Positions 1-11,939 of a DNA stretch of 64,000 nt are shown here, piece after piece. The position numbers were made by a program, and so were the translations under genes. Every line of letters starts with the position of its first letter. The stretch's first letter is position 1. The stretch lies in contig LNAC01000346.1 in assembly GCA_002007465.1 (NCBI GenBank), positions 1,802,359 through 1,866,358 on the forward strand, written 5' to 3'. The notes beneath the pieces are model-generated. The model did not search any database. It was not told the origin of the DNA and saw only the letters and a program-made list of their open reading frames with translations. The stretch is from Ailurus styani (Eukaryota > Chordata > Mammalia > Carnivora > Ailuridae).

Positions 1-1376
1 TTATGCAAACCTTTCCCATGAGCATCCACGAACCTATTACATTCTGATTTCACTTCAGGGCTATGGAATGCTGTGTCTAAAGTCCTGACCAGCCTATCAG
101 GACACCAAGGTTCTATTCCCACTCAACTACTTGCCAGGTTCAGTAGAAGTTTATCTCTAGAGGAGCAGATAGATTGGAGTTAGGGGTAGTGGGACAGCAA
201 CAGATGTGTCCCAAAAAACATCTTCCCAGAAACTTCCCTTCATTAATTTTTTAACAGTTTTTCTAACATTATTGATGTATAATAAATCTACATTCTGTGG
301 TCCATAATACTTACAGTTATTGCAAACCAATCTCAGGCCATAAATCACAATCATTCACTGAGCTCTTGAAATAGATTTTCTGATACTATCCAGTAGATGA
401 GCTTAAAGCAGTTATTATAAAGCAATTTAAAATTTCTAAATGAAAAATATAAACAATTTAAGAAGGAGTTTTCTTTAGTACAAAGGAAGGTTTTATTAGG
501 GTATTCATTTCCAAGTAAAACCATTCCTAAAGGGGTCATGGAGAATTTTTTTTTTTAAATCATCTTGTTTAACTCTTACACACGATTTCAGCAGGTGCAG
601 GCAAGCTCAGAGTACAGAACAGTACACCTTGACCTTCAAAAATACTTCTAACACGTGTGTGCCAGCAGCAGGCCAGGACACATCCTGAAAGGCCACAAGC
701 AGATGCAGCTGAGGTGAGAATTCGGTTGTAGGGAAAAGGGGGCCTACTTGTAAAGGTCTTTTAGGTGTTACCAAGAGAAACATTCTTTGCTGCCTTTAAA
801 TTTGCAAGATAATTGAATTCAGTATTCACTTCAGAGCACTGAGGGTCCAGCTCCTTAGTGGAATTTTTCATGACAAAGGGGAAATGGTAATTAAGATATT
901 TGAAAATTTTGGAGGTAGAGAAAGAAATCAAAGACCTTCTGCCTGTGGCTGCCACTAATGTAAATTGCTAAACTGCATAAGAAAACAAGGAAATGCTGTT
1001 CCCTGAGTGCTGAAGTTTTATGAATATTTTCCATAAATGGATATTTTCACCAGATACGGTAAATGAAGAGTGCCAAGTTTTTCTCAACTCAACCTAGGTT
1101 CTGTGTGGATTTTGGACAACCATCATAAACAACCACACATCCTGGGGAGACTAAACACAAGAATATATTCTGTATCTGCACTTCTTCATTCAGAGATCAA
1201 GTAACAGTTCTAGGGTGCTTGGTAACCCTTCTGGAAACAGAACATAATTATATGCTTGCTCTAACTGCTATTCGGAGCAGGACTGGCTTGTTTTCTAAGC
1301 TTGGTAGGGGTAAGGCCAGTGCTGTGATAATCTTGTACCTGCTATCAAATCTGTGACTCTTTAAAAATAAGGCTCC
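1..1376. other. Unique AT-rich non-coding stretch
   Basis: I recognise no repeat and no coding exon here. A 64-codon open frame on the minus strand (761-955) has no recognisable domain and lies in the only moderately GC-balanced part (about 560-960). I treat it as chance. Confidence 0.5.
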
Positions 1377-1580
1377 AGGGGCACCTGGGTGGCTCAGTCA
1401 GTTAAGTATCTGCCTTCGGCTCAGGTCATGATCCCAGGGTCCTGGAATCGAGCCCCAGGTTGGGCTCCCTGCTCAGTGGGGAGTCTTCTCTCTCTCCCTC
1501 TGTTGCTCCCCCTGCTTGTGTGCGCTCGCTCGCTCTCTCTTGCTCAAATGAATAAATAAAATCTTAATAAATAAATAAAT
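1377..1580 (+). mobile_element. CAN-SINE (tRNA-derived carnivore SINE)
   Basis: The sequence begins ggggcacctgggtggctcag, then has the tRNA-related body, a CT-rich tract and an AATAAA-rich tail. The direct repeat AAATAAGGCTC (about 1365-1375 and 1581-1591) is the target-site duplication. The 'cagttaagtatctgcc' body places it with the older subfamily rather than the 'gggttaaagcctctgcc' one. Confidence 0.92.
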
Positions 1581-1716
1581 AAATAAGGCTCTAAAGAGAT
1601 TTGGAGTTAAACTAAGTTCTGAGATCCTGAAGGAAGTACACTTGGTTGAGTTAGAGACAGCCCAGATTGCATTCTGATTGTAGGTAAAATGAGACCCTGA
1701 TTAGTGGGTTACAGCC

Positions 1717-2127
1717 TGTTATGGGATGAACTGTGCCCCTCCAACCCCAAGTTCATATATTGAAGTCCTAACCCCCAGTACCTCAGACTGTGACTGTATA
1801 GGCTCTTTTCAGAGGTGATTAAGTTAAAAGGAGGTGGACTAAATCCAATACTGACTGTTGTTGTCTTTATAAGAAGAGGAAATTTAGATACAAACAGGTA
1901 AAGAGAGAAGACAGTGTAAAAACACAAAGAGAAAAAGCACCATCTACAAGCTAAACAGAGGAGAGTCCTATAACAAATCCTTCTCTCAGGGTCCTTAGAA
2001 AGAACCAATTCGACCAACACCTTGAATTTGGACTTCTAGTCTCTAGATCTGTGGGAAAAAAATTCTGTAGTTTAAGCCACACAGTCTGCAGTACATTTTT
2101 TACCACGAGCATTAGTAACCTGATACA
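1717..2127 (+). mobile_element. MLT1-type (ERVL-MaLR) solo LTR
   Basis: It starts tgttatgggatgaactgtg and keeps MLT1 landmarks in order: 'cctaacccccagtacctcag', 'tttataagaagagg', 'accttgaatttggacttct', 'taagccacacagt', and a terminal 'aacctgatacac'. The LTR is diverged and I see no internal retroviral sequence next to it. MLT1 are ancient, non-coding, non-autonomous LTR elements. Confidence 0.85.
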
Positions 2128-3833
2128 CTTGACCTAGTTTCCTTTTAGTGGAAAATAACTATACAAAGTTCTGCACAAAGCGTATCTGGTCTCTTGTGCC
2201 TTTCCTTTTTACCTGACCACTAAGAGGCAGAGATTAATTTTCCCTCTCAGCAGATTCAGCTTCCTTCAGGGGAGTTGTTTCATGGACCCCACTGGAAAGT
2301 AGACTATGGAAAACCTCTTTTTCTCTAATGTCCAGATGTGTTTTCCCAGCAATATTAGTGCCAATTTAGTTTTCCACCTCTTGATGCTTTTTTTTTATTT
2401 CCTTAATTATTTCAGAAATTAGGTGGGGAAGAGAGGAGCTATTTATTGGCCCCCTAAAGGGCTCCAAGAAACAAGTTAATTATGGATTGGACTGATGGAA
2501 AAGGGACTGAACTCTGACTTGATGATAATGAAAGTTTATGTGATGATCACAAATTATTTTCATTTTATTCTTTCAAACTGCCAGAACCAATTCTTTCTCT
2601 GCCTTGCACATTACCCTATTCTAGTTGAGGAGGCCTTGATAAACATCAGATTTAGAGATATCACCCTGATTAACCATGCCCTAGAGTTATTATTGTTTCC
2701 AAGACTTTCTTTTGATGTGCATTGTACCCGGAACAGATGAACAAACCACATTTGGAATTGTTAAACTATTTCTCAAAATATTTTTCAAATTTTTAAAAAC
2801 CAAAATGCATTCTCATAAACACTCTTCACATTAAAGCAGTGTGTGTTGTAAGAAAAAGTCTTTCCATATGGTTCTGATTCATTTACACTTAACTCATCAA
2901 AAAGTTGTTTGGGGAAAAAAATACTTGATTGCCTAGTAAATTGTTTTGATCTTTTTGTTTTAAAAACAGGATATAGTATCCAAAGTAAACAAAATCCAAA
3001 GTGGACAGTTGTCTGGATTCTTTTCTGGTTGTTCTAGGCTGCAGTGTTCTACACTCAAGCATTTATGTTGACATTTATAAGCTAAACAATTAATAAATAT
3101 TGATAAATTGCATTACTCTCTAGAAAAAATGTGAAGATGTTCTTCTATGTGACTTTGATAGAATAACTCCATGCTAAAAATTTAGCTCAATTAAAAGGCA
3201 ACATTAGGAAGATGAACAATCCCTGGATCAGATAAATCCATTGCTAAGACATATGCTTTGATGAATACTGGAATAAAAACATTGGTGCTACCAGAGCATA
3301 TAGAGATTTAGAGATGAAAACAGTAATTTAGTCCAAAATTGCACTTATTTTATACTTGAGACTGAACTCAAGTTAACTAGTGAATAGAATATCCCATGAG
3401 GACTTTATTTAACTTCCTTGAATAGCTCATAACTAGTGGATGTAAATGTTATTGAATCAGAAACATATTTTACAAACATTGAAAGATAACCAAAACTGTG
3501 ATATTAAAGTATATATCCAGAATTAATGAGGACTTTAATATATTTCTGAAGTTTGATGTTTTCTAACCAAATAGGTCTCCTTTCAGCTTTGCTAACTTGT
3601 GGGTTATCACAAAGAGATGTACCTTATCATCACTATAATATTTCATGGAAAGCTCAAGTTACAATGAGTTGTAAGCTTTAATATTTAATAATGATTAAAT
3701 AAGCATGAGTATATAACTATAAACTTTTAGATATATAATTGATATACAAATTTATTCAATTTATAATGTGAAAAAATTTGTAAGATCCAAATTATTACCA
3801 TGATACAGGTATATTACTAGTGGGCTATTAAAT
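2128..3833. other. Unique AT-rich stretch, nothing recognised
   Basis: No repeat family or gene is recognised. An open frame of 81 codons on the plus strand (2495-2740) lacks any recognisable domain and is probably chance. Confidence 0.45.
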
Positions 3834-4029
3834 GTTTTTTTTAAAGATTTTATTTATTTGACACAGAGATAGAGATCACAAGTAGGCAGAGAGGCAGGCG
3901 GCGGGGGGGCGGGGGGAAGCAGGCTTTCCGCTTAGCGGAATGCCCGATGTGGGCCTCGATCCCAGGACCCTGAGATCATGACCTGAGCCGAAGGCAGAGG
4001 CTTTAACCCTCTGAGCCACCCAGGCGCCC
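3834..4029 (-). mobile_element. CAN-SINE
   Basis: The T-rich tail complement at the left is followed by the SINE body and ends gagccacccaggcgccc. A perfect 12-bp target-site duplication GGGCTATTAAAT lies at 3822-3833 and 4030-4041, implying a fairly young insertion. The copy contains an expanded G-rich run (about 3903-3917) where the consensus has a GA-rich tract. Confidence 0.95.
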
Positions 4030-4289
4030 GGGCTATTAAATTTTTTTATACTCAGGTTGTTAAACATATTCCTCCAGATTATTTTTATCTATGAAGAACA
4101 CTCAAAAAAATGAAACAGAAGTAGATAAATCAAAATTATTTCCTCAGCTAACTATAGATCAGTAATTTTCCATGAAACAGGTCTATAAAAATTTGCCTTC
4201 TAATAGAGTTTTACTATAAAGTAATTAAAAAATAATTGTTATGATAGCTATGAACTACTGAATCACTTTACAGTTTTTTTTCAATTCTC

Positions 4290-4610
4290 ACAATTATCTT
4301 ACATTTTAGAAACATTGTCTTCATATTTTAGATAACAAAACAGAGGATCAGAGAGGTAGTGTAACTTTCTTTTTTTTTTTTAAGATTTTATTTATTTATT
4401 TGACACAGAGCGAGAGAGAGATTACAAGCAGGCAGAGAGGCAGGCAGAGAGAGGAGGAAGTAGGCTCCCTGCTGAGCAGGGAGCCCGATACGGGCCTCGA
4501 TCCCAGGAGGCTGAGATCCTGACCTGAGCCGAAGGCAGAAGCTTTAACCCACTGAGCCACCCAGGCCCCAAGGTAGTGTAACTTTCAAAGCTAAGTAAGA
4601 AACCAGGTTT
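4290..4610 (-). repeat. Possible MIR remnant, split by a SINE
   Basis: Flanks of the inserted SINE read like MIR core complement: 'ttagataacaaaacagaggatcagagaggtagtgtaactttc', continued after the SINE by 'aaagctaagtaagaaaccagg'. The match is short and diverged. Confidence 0.4.
4370..4570 (-). mobile_element. CAN-SINE
   Basis: A full-length minus-strand copy with a perfect 16-bp target-site duplication AGGTAGTGTAACTTTC (4354-4369 and 4571-4586). It interrupts a MIR-like remnant. Confidence 0.95.
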
Positions 4611-4630
4611 ATGTTTAAACTGAGTGATTT

Positions 4631-4950
4631 CGGAGGGCCTTGCTGGCTCAGTCAGAAGAGCATGTGAATCTTTTTTTTTTTTTTTAAACCTCTAAACAAA
4701 GGTTTATTTTATTATTTTAGAGAGAGCGAGAGAGAGCAGGGGAGGGGGAGGGAGAGAAAGAATCTCAAGCAGACTCCGTGCTGCACAGAGGCCGACATAG
4801 GGGCTCAATCTCACAGCCTGAGCTGACACCAAGAGTCGAGTGTTTAACCAACTGCGCACCCCCCCAAGTGCCCTGAACAACCAACTCTTGATCTCAGGGT
4901 TGTAGAGATCCACATTGGATGTAGAGATTACTTAAAAAAATAAGTAAAAT
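4631..4950 (+). mobile_element. Old CAN-SINE split by a second, inverted SINE
   Basis: The outer plus-strand copy appears as 'ggccttgctggctcagtcag...gcatgtgaatc' (about 4634-4670). It resumes at about 4876 with 'ctcttgatctcagggttgt...gttggatgtagagattacttaaaaaa', the signature of an older carnivore tRNA-SINE. Between them lies an inverted SINE (about 4671-4875) whose poly-T starts at 4671 and whose 5' end is the degraded 'gcacccccccaagtgccc'. Confidence 0.8.
4671..4875 (-). mobile_element. CAN-SINE nested inside the older SINE
   Basis: The poly-T, GA-rich 'agagagcgagagagagcagg', 'ctgagctgacaccaagagtcg' and 'ttaaccaactg' are those of the older 'SINEC' type. The right end is diverged, so no clean target-site duplication can be read; short repeats around 'gaatc/aactc' flank it. 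Confidence 0.75.
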
Positions 4951-5172
4951 AAACTGAGTGGTTTGTTCTAATGACTGAGTTCCTTCCACTGTAATATTCT
5001 TTCTCTCAAATCTCTGAGAATCTGGAATGTTTTCTCTTGCAGAAACTATTTTTAAGTTACTAATAGCTAAAATTTAGTAACACAAATATCTTTGTAAATA
5101 TTGAATCAAAATTTTGATTTTTTTCTTAAAAGGTCTAGTTTCAGATTACTTATTACTAATATACAATAAAAT

Positions 5173-5480
5173 TTGACAAACTACAGCTCAAATCCAGCCT
5201 TCTGTTTGTTTTTGTACAGCTGTGAGCTAAGAATGGTTTTCACATTTTAAGATGACTGAAAAAATCAAAAAGAATATTTCATGACATGTGAAAATTACAT
5301 GAAATTTAAATTTCAATGTTCATAAATAATGTTTGACTGGAACATAGCCACATTCATTTGTTCACTGTCCAGGGCTGTTGCTGTGCTACAATGAGTTTAG
5401 TAATTGCAACAGAGACGGTAAACCATGCAAAAATCTAAAATATTTGCTATCTAGCTCTTACAGAAAGGTTTGTTGATTTC
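5173..5480 (+). mobile_element. hAT-type miniature DNA transposon (MER family, name not assigned)
   Basis: Landmarks of a common mammalian non-autonomous hAT element occur in order: 'acaaactacagctcaaatcc', 'gactggaacatagccacattc', 'gctgttgctgtgctacaatg', 'gcaacagagacggta', 'taaaatatttgctatctagc', 'cagaaaggtttgttga'. The family's terminal inverted repeats (CAGGGGTCGGCAAACT) are recognisable only in degraded form. A second copy of the same family lies at 28868-29066 in the opposite orientation. Confidence 0.7.
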
Positions 5481-6798
5481 AAATACATAATAATAAATAG
5501 CTAAGAATGACAGTTTAAATAATGTGAACTAACATATTTTCTTATTTCATTAGTAAGAATAAAGATACAAAGAATGTATTAATTGAAAGAAAATGGCAAT
5601 TAAATCAAAATGTAACTATATAGGTCTTTAAGGCAACATGTTATATGCTATTTAAATTTATTATTATATTCTGCTTTATGGTTTTATAACTTTTCATTCC
5701 TAAATGTTATGGTGTGACACCACTGGTAGAGTGGAAAGTTTCACAAAGAAAACCACTTATTTGAAGACCCCCAAAAAATGAAAGTACCTTAGATTTTCTA
5801 TAGAATGCCTTGTATCCACATTAAAAGTTCTAAGAAAATAAAGTTGTTCATAAAAAGATTTAAAATGTGTGACATGATTTACTTTCTGCAGATAAAGTTA
5901 CATATATGTAGGAAAATAACTAAAAATCAAATATATTAACGGGAAAAATATAAAAGAACTACATTAGTTAGCAAATATTTCAGTTAGAAAATAAACACTA
6001 TAGCCTTATGTTGCTTGTCTAGTGTAAAATATGAGTTATGGCAGTAGGTCATCTTGCAAAAATAAAAATAATTTATTTTAATAGAAAATTTCTTTGGTCA
6101 AAACTATATGCACAGCTCCTTCTGATTACAGTGATATACTACCGTACAAATAATGGATACCATATAATCTTGGCATGAAACTGTCAACTTTCATCCTCTA
6201 GCTTTTATTTGGAAACCACAAACATTTAAAGTCAAAATGTATGACCTGATAGAAAATCTGCTGTTGTGATTTATCTCAAAGTCTGGAATAAGGCAAACTT
6301 ACAAAGCTAATGGTACCAATGGAGCATCTTAACTATTTCCTAGGGCTACCTGGTTGTCTAACACAGGAATCTGCATAGAGAGGAATCATGTGTTTACTGT
6401 CACCCTCACATTAACCTGATTCCAACGTTTGTCAGTCATCTGTTTCAATAGGAGACTAATGATTCTTTTCATCCTCTTTTTTAAAAGTTTATGAGCATTT
6501 AAATCAACTGGGGAAAAATAGGACTGTGATTATAATGGATAAAAAAAAGTGGTCAAGATACATTACTGTAGCACATCTATATAATAGAACTATATAGGCA
6601 GAAATCTAAAACTGTTAGAATAAATTAAAATAAATAAAAATACACTGTTGGTACCAATGAATGTATTCCATAATTTGTCATATTTGCCTGCATGTAGAAC
6701 ATTTCATAATATGAGTGAATCCCATTTTCTAACTAATTTGGTGTGGGGGGAGATTTTTTCATCACCCAATTATTGAAAGAAATTTTGAGGATTTTTTT
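5481..6798. other. Unique AT-rich stretch
   Basis: No repeat or gene is recognised. The stretch is strongly AT-rich, with no long open frame. Confidence 0.45.
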
Positions 6799-6996
6799 AA
6801 AAGATTTTTATTTATTTATTTGACACAGAGAGAGAGAGAGAGAGATCATGAGTAGGCAAAGAGGCAGGCAGAGAGAGAGGAGGAAGCAGGCTCCCCGCTG
6901 AGCAGAGAGCACAATGCAGGGCTCCATCCCAGGACCCTGAGACCATGACCTGAGCCGAAGGCAGAGGCTTTAACTCACTGAGCCACCAGGTGCCCC
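6799..6996 (-). mobile_element. CAN-SINE
   Basis: A full-length minus-strand copy ending gagccaccaggtgcccc. The target-site duplication GAGGATTTTTT lies at 6787-6797 and 6997-7007. It contains a (GA)n expansion at 6829-6846. Confidence 0.93.
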
Positions 6997-8005
6997 GAGG
7001 ATTTTTTTTTAATGTGAAACATTTCTTTCTTGTGTTAATGAATTATATGCTATCCTTCTTATGCAAGAAATAATTTCTAGATATGTGGTATTATCCAATA
7101 ATCCTAAGCAAAACTGTAACATCACATGCATAAAAGCAAAACATTGTTAATGTATATATATATATAATAAATACCCCCAAAAAAGCATGCTGACAACTGA
7201 ATTCTCCTCTTATCTATAGCATTATAAACAATTATTGGCATTACTTACAGTAAATACAGGCAGCAAAAAGAAAACAAATTATGAAGCAAATAAATATTTA
7301 AAGTAGTGCAGAAACAGTAAATTTATCAATAAAAGTGGTCAAAAGCAACAATATAAGCTAAATTTGAATGGACTTCTTTATAGAACATAAGCAATATATG
7401 TAGATAAATATATTAGTAAAATAAGTACAAACCACATGGAATAATAAATATGAACACTTTCAAATAACATAGTCATGCATGAAGTAAAGCAAATATTTCA
7501 ATAAATGCTCACAGCAAGAAATGATAAAAAATTAATTATAAGAGAAACTAATTTAAGCCTAAGCTCAGTGCTGCCATTATTTCACACAATGGATTGTAAT
7601 TATAGTACATTTAAATCTAAATCAGACGGGTCAGGTAAATAGCATAGAATCTACCTCTCATCAGCTGTGTGGCTCTTGGTTGGTATTTTGTTAAACTGAA
7701 TTGTAACATCTTTACCATATTTTTTTTTAAACCATCTTCAGCCTAACAACAGTCACATGCTCACTCTGCTCATACAAGCCCCACAATCTGTCACTTTCAA
7801 AACTCGATATTCATTCTTAATATGGGTGCACCGTATATATGACAATTTATGAAATAGTTTGAGGACAGCAGAGGAATATGTGGAGAGGAAAATGTGTTTA
7901 ATATGGCAGCAAATAAAAGAATAGATACAGGTACAGAATTAAGTACTCCACTCTATATAAAGAGTATAACAACACATCTAAATAATATTCCATGACATTA
8001 ATATA
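6997..8005. other. Unique AT-rich stretch
   Basis: Nothing is recognised except a short (TA)n run near 7150-7168. Confidence 0.45.
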
Positions 8006-8545
8006 CAGTTGACCCTTGAACAACATGTGAGTTAGGAGTGCCAACCCTTACACAGTCGAAAATTCATATGTGATTTTTGTCTATCCAATACATAACAACT
8101 AATAGCCTACTGTTGACCAAAAGCCTTACCAATAACATCAACAGTCAATTAATACATATTTTTATGTGACATGTATTATATACTGCTTTCTTATAATAAA
8201 ATAAGCTAGAAGAAAGAAAAAGTTATTAAGAAACTCCTAAGAGAGGGCGCCTGGGTGGCTCTGTTGGTTAAGCAACTGCCTTCGGCTCAGGTCATGATCC
8301 TGGGGTCCTGGGATCGAGTCCCACATTGGGCTCCCTGCTCAGTGGGGAGTCTGCTTCTCCCTCTGACCTCTCCCCTCTCACGCTCTCTCTCTCATTCTTT
8401 CTCTATCAAATGAATAAATAAAATCTTTAAAAAAAAAAGAAACTCATAAGAGAAAATACATTTACAGTACTGTACTATATTAAAAAAAAATCTACAAATA
8501 AGTAGACCCAGACAGTTCAAACTTCTGCTGTTTAAGGGTCAAGTG
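8006..8545. mobile_element. Tigger/MER2-like TcMar DNA transposon, split by a SINE
   Basis: The left terminus CAGTTGACCCTTGAACAACA is close to intact. It is followed by 'tacacagtcgaaaattc', 'aatagcctactgttgacc' and 'acagtcaattaatacatat'. After the SINE it resumes with 'agaaaatacatttacagtactgtac' and ends 'cagttcaaacttctgctgtttaagggtcaagtg', a degraded inverted repeat. A TA dinucleotide precedes the left end, as expected for a TA target. There is no transposase frame. Confidence 0.82.
8245..8436 (+). mobile_element. CAN-SINE inserted in the Tigger element
   Basis: It starts gggcgcctgggtggctctg and ends in an A-rich tail. A 17-bp target-site duplication AAGAAACTC(C/A)TAAGAGA lies at 8228-8244 and 8437-8453, with one mismatch. 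Confidence 0.95.
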
Positions 8546-10144
8546 AATCCTTTGTATTTTTTTCAGTTTCAATTTTTTAATTTAAATTTCAGTTAGTTAA
8601 CATATAGTGTAATATTTCAGGTGGAGAACTTAGTGGTTTATCACTTACATATGCTACCCAGTGCTTATCACAATCAGTCCCTCCTTAACCCCCATCACTC
8701 ATCTAGCCTATCCTCCCACCCCACCTCCCACCAACCCTGTTTGTTCTCTATAGCTAAGAGTCTGTTTTGTGGTTTGCCTCTCTCTCTCTTTCTCATGTTC
8801 ATTTGTTTTTGAACACTATTGAAGGAATTCTAGTTACTTCCAGTTTTTTTGGTGATGATGAATAATGTTGCCATAAACACTCATGTACTGGTTTTGGATG
8901 GATGTAAGTATTCAATCCATTTGGGTAAATACCAAGGAATGCAATTGCTGGATTAGATGGCAAAAGTAGGGTTAGCTGCATAAGAAATTGCCACACTGTC
9001 TTTCCAAGTGACTGTGTCATTTTGCATTCCTACCAGCAATGAGAATTCCTATTGCTCTTCATCTTCTCTAGCATTTATATTGTTATATTTTTGGATTTTA
9101 GTCTAGGATGAGAAGTGTGGAGTGGTAGTCTGCTGGTTGTTTTAGTTTGATAGGAAGTTGGTTTTGTCTGAAATTAACATAACTACTCCAGCTTTCTTTT
9201 AATTAGTGTTATCATGGTATATCTTTCTCCCCCCTTTTATTTTTAATTTGTCAAAGACTTCATTTAAAGTGGGATTCTTGTAGAAAATAAATAGTTGGAA
9301 CATGTTTGCTTTTTTAAAATTCACTCTGACAATCCTGTCAATGAATTACGGTATTAACCATTCACATATAAAGTACTGATACAGTTGGGTTAATATTTGT
9401 CATATTTGCAACTATTTGCTATTCATTTCTATTTTTTATTTTTATTTTTTCTTGTTTGCTTTCTTTTTCTTTTAATTGATCAATTTGTGTGATTCCATTT
9501 TACTTCTCCTCATAGCACAACAATTATACTTCTTTTAAAAAAGTTCCGTGCTTTCCTTAGAAAAGTTAATCAATATTTTTAGCTAATCTAAGTCCTTTTT
9601 CAATGAATTTTTAGATTAATAATAAAAATATTTTACCTTATTACTTCTTTGAGATTATTCCTTTCATGATGTAGATCTGACCTACACATTTCCCTTTTCC
9701 TTAAAGTACTCCTTTTCATGTTTGCTTCATGCTCAGGAGAAATTCCCTCAATTTTTTTTTGTCTGAGAACGCCTTCTTCACCTTTACTTGTTAAAAGGAT
9801 ACTGTTGCTGGGTATAGAATTCTGGGTTGGTGGACTTTTTTTTTTTTTCTTTCAACACTGAGTTAAAGGGGAAATACTTCACTCCAGTCTTTTCTTACTT
9901 GGATGGTTTCTGAAAAAAAAGTTCATTGTAATTCTTATTCTTTTTCTACTATGGGTAAGGTGTGTTATTCATCAGACTTTAAGATTTTCTCTTCAGTTTT
10001 GGTTTTCTGCAGTTTGAATATGATATGCCTAGGTGTAAATTTCTTTATTTACCCTGCTTTGTACTCTCTTAGATTTCAGGTTTCACACCAAACTCTGGTT
10101 TGTATAATCCATAATCATAATCTGTCATTATGTTTGGAAGTTCT

Positions 10145-10290
10145 CTATTATTTTTTAAATTATTTAAATATTTATTTATTATTTAATTTTTCCTTTTATT
10201 TATTTATATTATTTTATTATTATTTATTATTTTATTTGTTTTATATAATATTTTATTTATCAATTAATAATTATTTAAAATATTTCTTCT
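10145..10290. repeat. AT-rich low-complexity tract (TTTAT-like)
   Basis: An almost pure A/T tract of imperfect 'ttattta' units inside the antisense L1. It interrupts the L1 ORF1-like complement. The 150-codon plus-strand open frame across it (9903-10355) is an artefact of this composition. Confidence 0.8.
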
Positions 10291-10611
10291 GCTTCTTTAT
10301 TTCTTCTGCTGACATTCTAATTGTCTGTGCTACACATTTGGAAACTGTCACATAGTTCTTTGACCTTCTGTTCTGCTTTTATATTTCATTCTTTTCTTCT
10401 CTTTGCCTATCATTTTGGAAAATTCCTATTGACCTAAATTCAAATTCAGTGATTCATTAATCAGAACCTGGTTAAGTCTCCTCTGTTCACCTATCTCTTC
10501 AGATTTGAGGGTAGCAGTTTGCCCTGCAAATTTAGGTCTCTGACAGGTCCAAGAAAAATCATTCATATTCAATTTGTTTAGCTTTTTCTTGTTTTAAGAA
10601 TGAAAGTGATA

Positions 10612-10804
10612 CCTTTTTTTTTTTTAAGACTTTATGTATTTGAGAGAGAGCAAGAGAGCACAAGAAGGGGAGAGGGGTAGCGGGAGAGGGAGAAGCAGAC
10701 TCCCCGTTGAGCAAGGAACCTGATGTGGGGCTCAATCCCAGGACCCCAAGATCATGACCTGAGCCAAAGGCAGATGCTTAACCAACTGAGCCACCCAGGT
10801 ACCC
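10612..10804 (-). mobile_element. CAN-SINE (older subfamily)
   Basis: Minus-strand copy ending 'ccaactgagccacccaggtaccc'. The target-site duplication TGAAAGTGA(T/C)A lies at 10601-10611 and 10805-10815, with one mismatch. 'atgcttaaccaactgagcc' marks the older, non-'ttaaagc' subfamily. Confidence 0.93.
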
Positions 10805-10860
10805 TGAAAGTGACAGTTTCGAGCTTTTTACATTATAAAGCTGAAACCAGAACTAATGAC

Positions 10861-11939
10861 AGGAAAACTGATCAAGCTGTCCATAACTGACCCAATCTAT
10901 TGAGTCTTTTCAGATTAGTCAAATTCTTTGTTCTCCCAAATCTAAACATTTTTAAGAACATAAAAATCAGAGAGAATAATGACATTTCTGAACTGCCACT
11001 AATTCAGTTTTAAGAGTTGCAAAACAGGAGTCTCATCTTGTCCTTTCAAATATAAAAATATCTTGACAAATGTTTATGTAATCTGGATAAATGACCTATA
11101 TCCTTTGCAATTATAAAGAACTACAAATGTTAACAGATTGATAAAGTGAGTCCAAAGTGAAAAAGTCTCTGCATTTCATTCCAGTAGCCAAGAGCAAATT
11201 AATAGTATTTTTTTAAAAAGTATTTTAAATTTCAACTACAGTCTCTTGATGAATAGCAATAGAGATACAAGTAACAGCTTACAGCAAAAGTCCATATAAT
11301 CAAGTTTTTGCCTGTCTCTTTCTTATTCTACATTTCTTGAATCTACCACTAAAATTTTTCTAACTTAAAAAAACCCCACTCTTTCTAGTCATAGCAAAAG
11401 TTCTTTTTCTTCCTCCCCATCCCTTCCTTTGGCTATGTCTCTTTTACACCTTAGTCTCATCTATTATTTTTTCCAGTAAAATATAATTTTACTTTCCCAT
11501 TTTGATTTCTTCTGATTCTTGGGGTAGCCAAGGAACAGAAAGGAAAAACTGATAACACTATGTATTTTTTTCTCCATTGCATATCTTAAAAGTTTTCTCC
11601 CCTAAAATCAATGCCTTATTTTTCAACATATTACATTCTTTAAGGAAGTCAATTATCTTCCTTAAATAACTAGAACATAATTTTGCTAGTATGAATCAGT
11701 ATATAATATTCCATGAACAACATCAGCAGTTTCATATTAAAAATCACATCTCAACCTGACAATACTAAGTTACACTATGCAGTGAATCAATTCACCTAGT
11801 TACCTGGGAATACATTTCAAAAACTTCATTCTGACAGGCCCATTAGGAAGACTGTAGATCAAATAAGTTAACCCACAGAAACTATAAGGTGTTCTCTTAT
11901 AGTCAAATTGGATAACAAGGAACTCCTTCCTGCATTTTC
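10861..11939. other. Unique stretch, nothing recognised
   Basis: I see no repeat family and no long open frame. Confidence 0.45.

Larger units (their letters stand above)
8555..10860 (-). mobile_element. Antisense L1 (carnivore/L1M type), internally deleted
   Basis: Read on the plus strand, this is an L1 in reverse. The 3' UTR comes first ('gttagttaacatatagtg', 'cccagtgcttatcacaatc', 'tttgttctctatagctaagagtc', 8580-8780). ORF2 C-terminal complement follows ('gccataaacactcatgtactgg', 'aataccaaggaatgcaattgctgg', to about 9130). It then jumps to ORF2 N-terminal complement ('actactccagctttctttt', 'gggattcttgtagaaaataaatagttgg', 9170-9400) and ORF1-region complement ('gaattctgggttgg', 'ggtttctg', about 9790-10130). 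Most of ORF2 is missing. No open frame survives. Confidence 0.75.

Noticed and set aside
761..955. 64-codon minus-strand frame beginning MAATGRRSL
   Set aside because: It reads more protein-like than most, but I recognise no homologue, and no splice sites or conserved neighbours support an exon.
9903..10355. 150-codon plus-strand frame rich in Phe/Tyr/Leu
   Set aside because: It lies antisense to an L1 remnant and runs through an A/T-only low-complexity tract, so the hydrophobic repeats are compositional.
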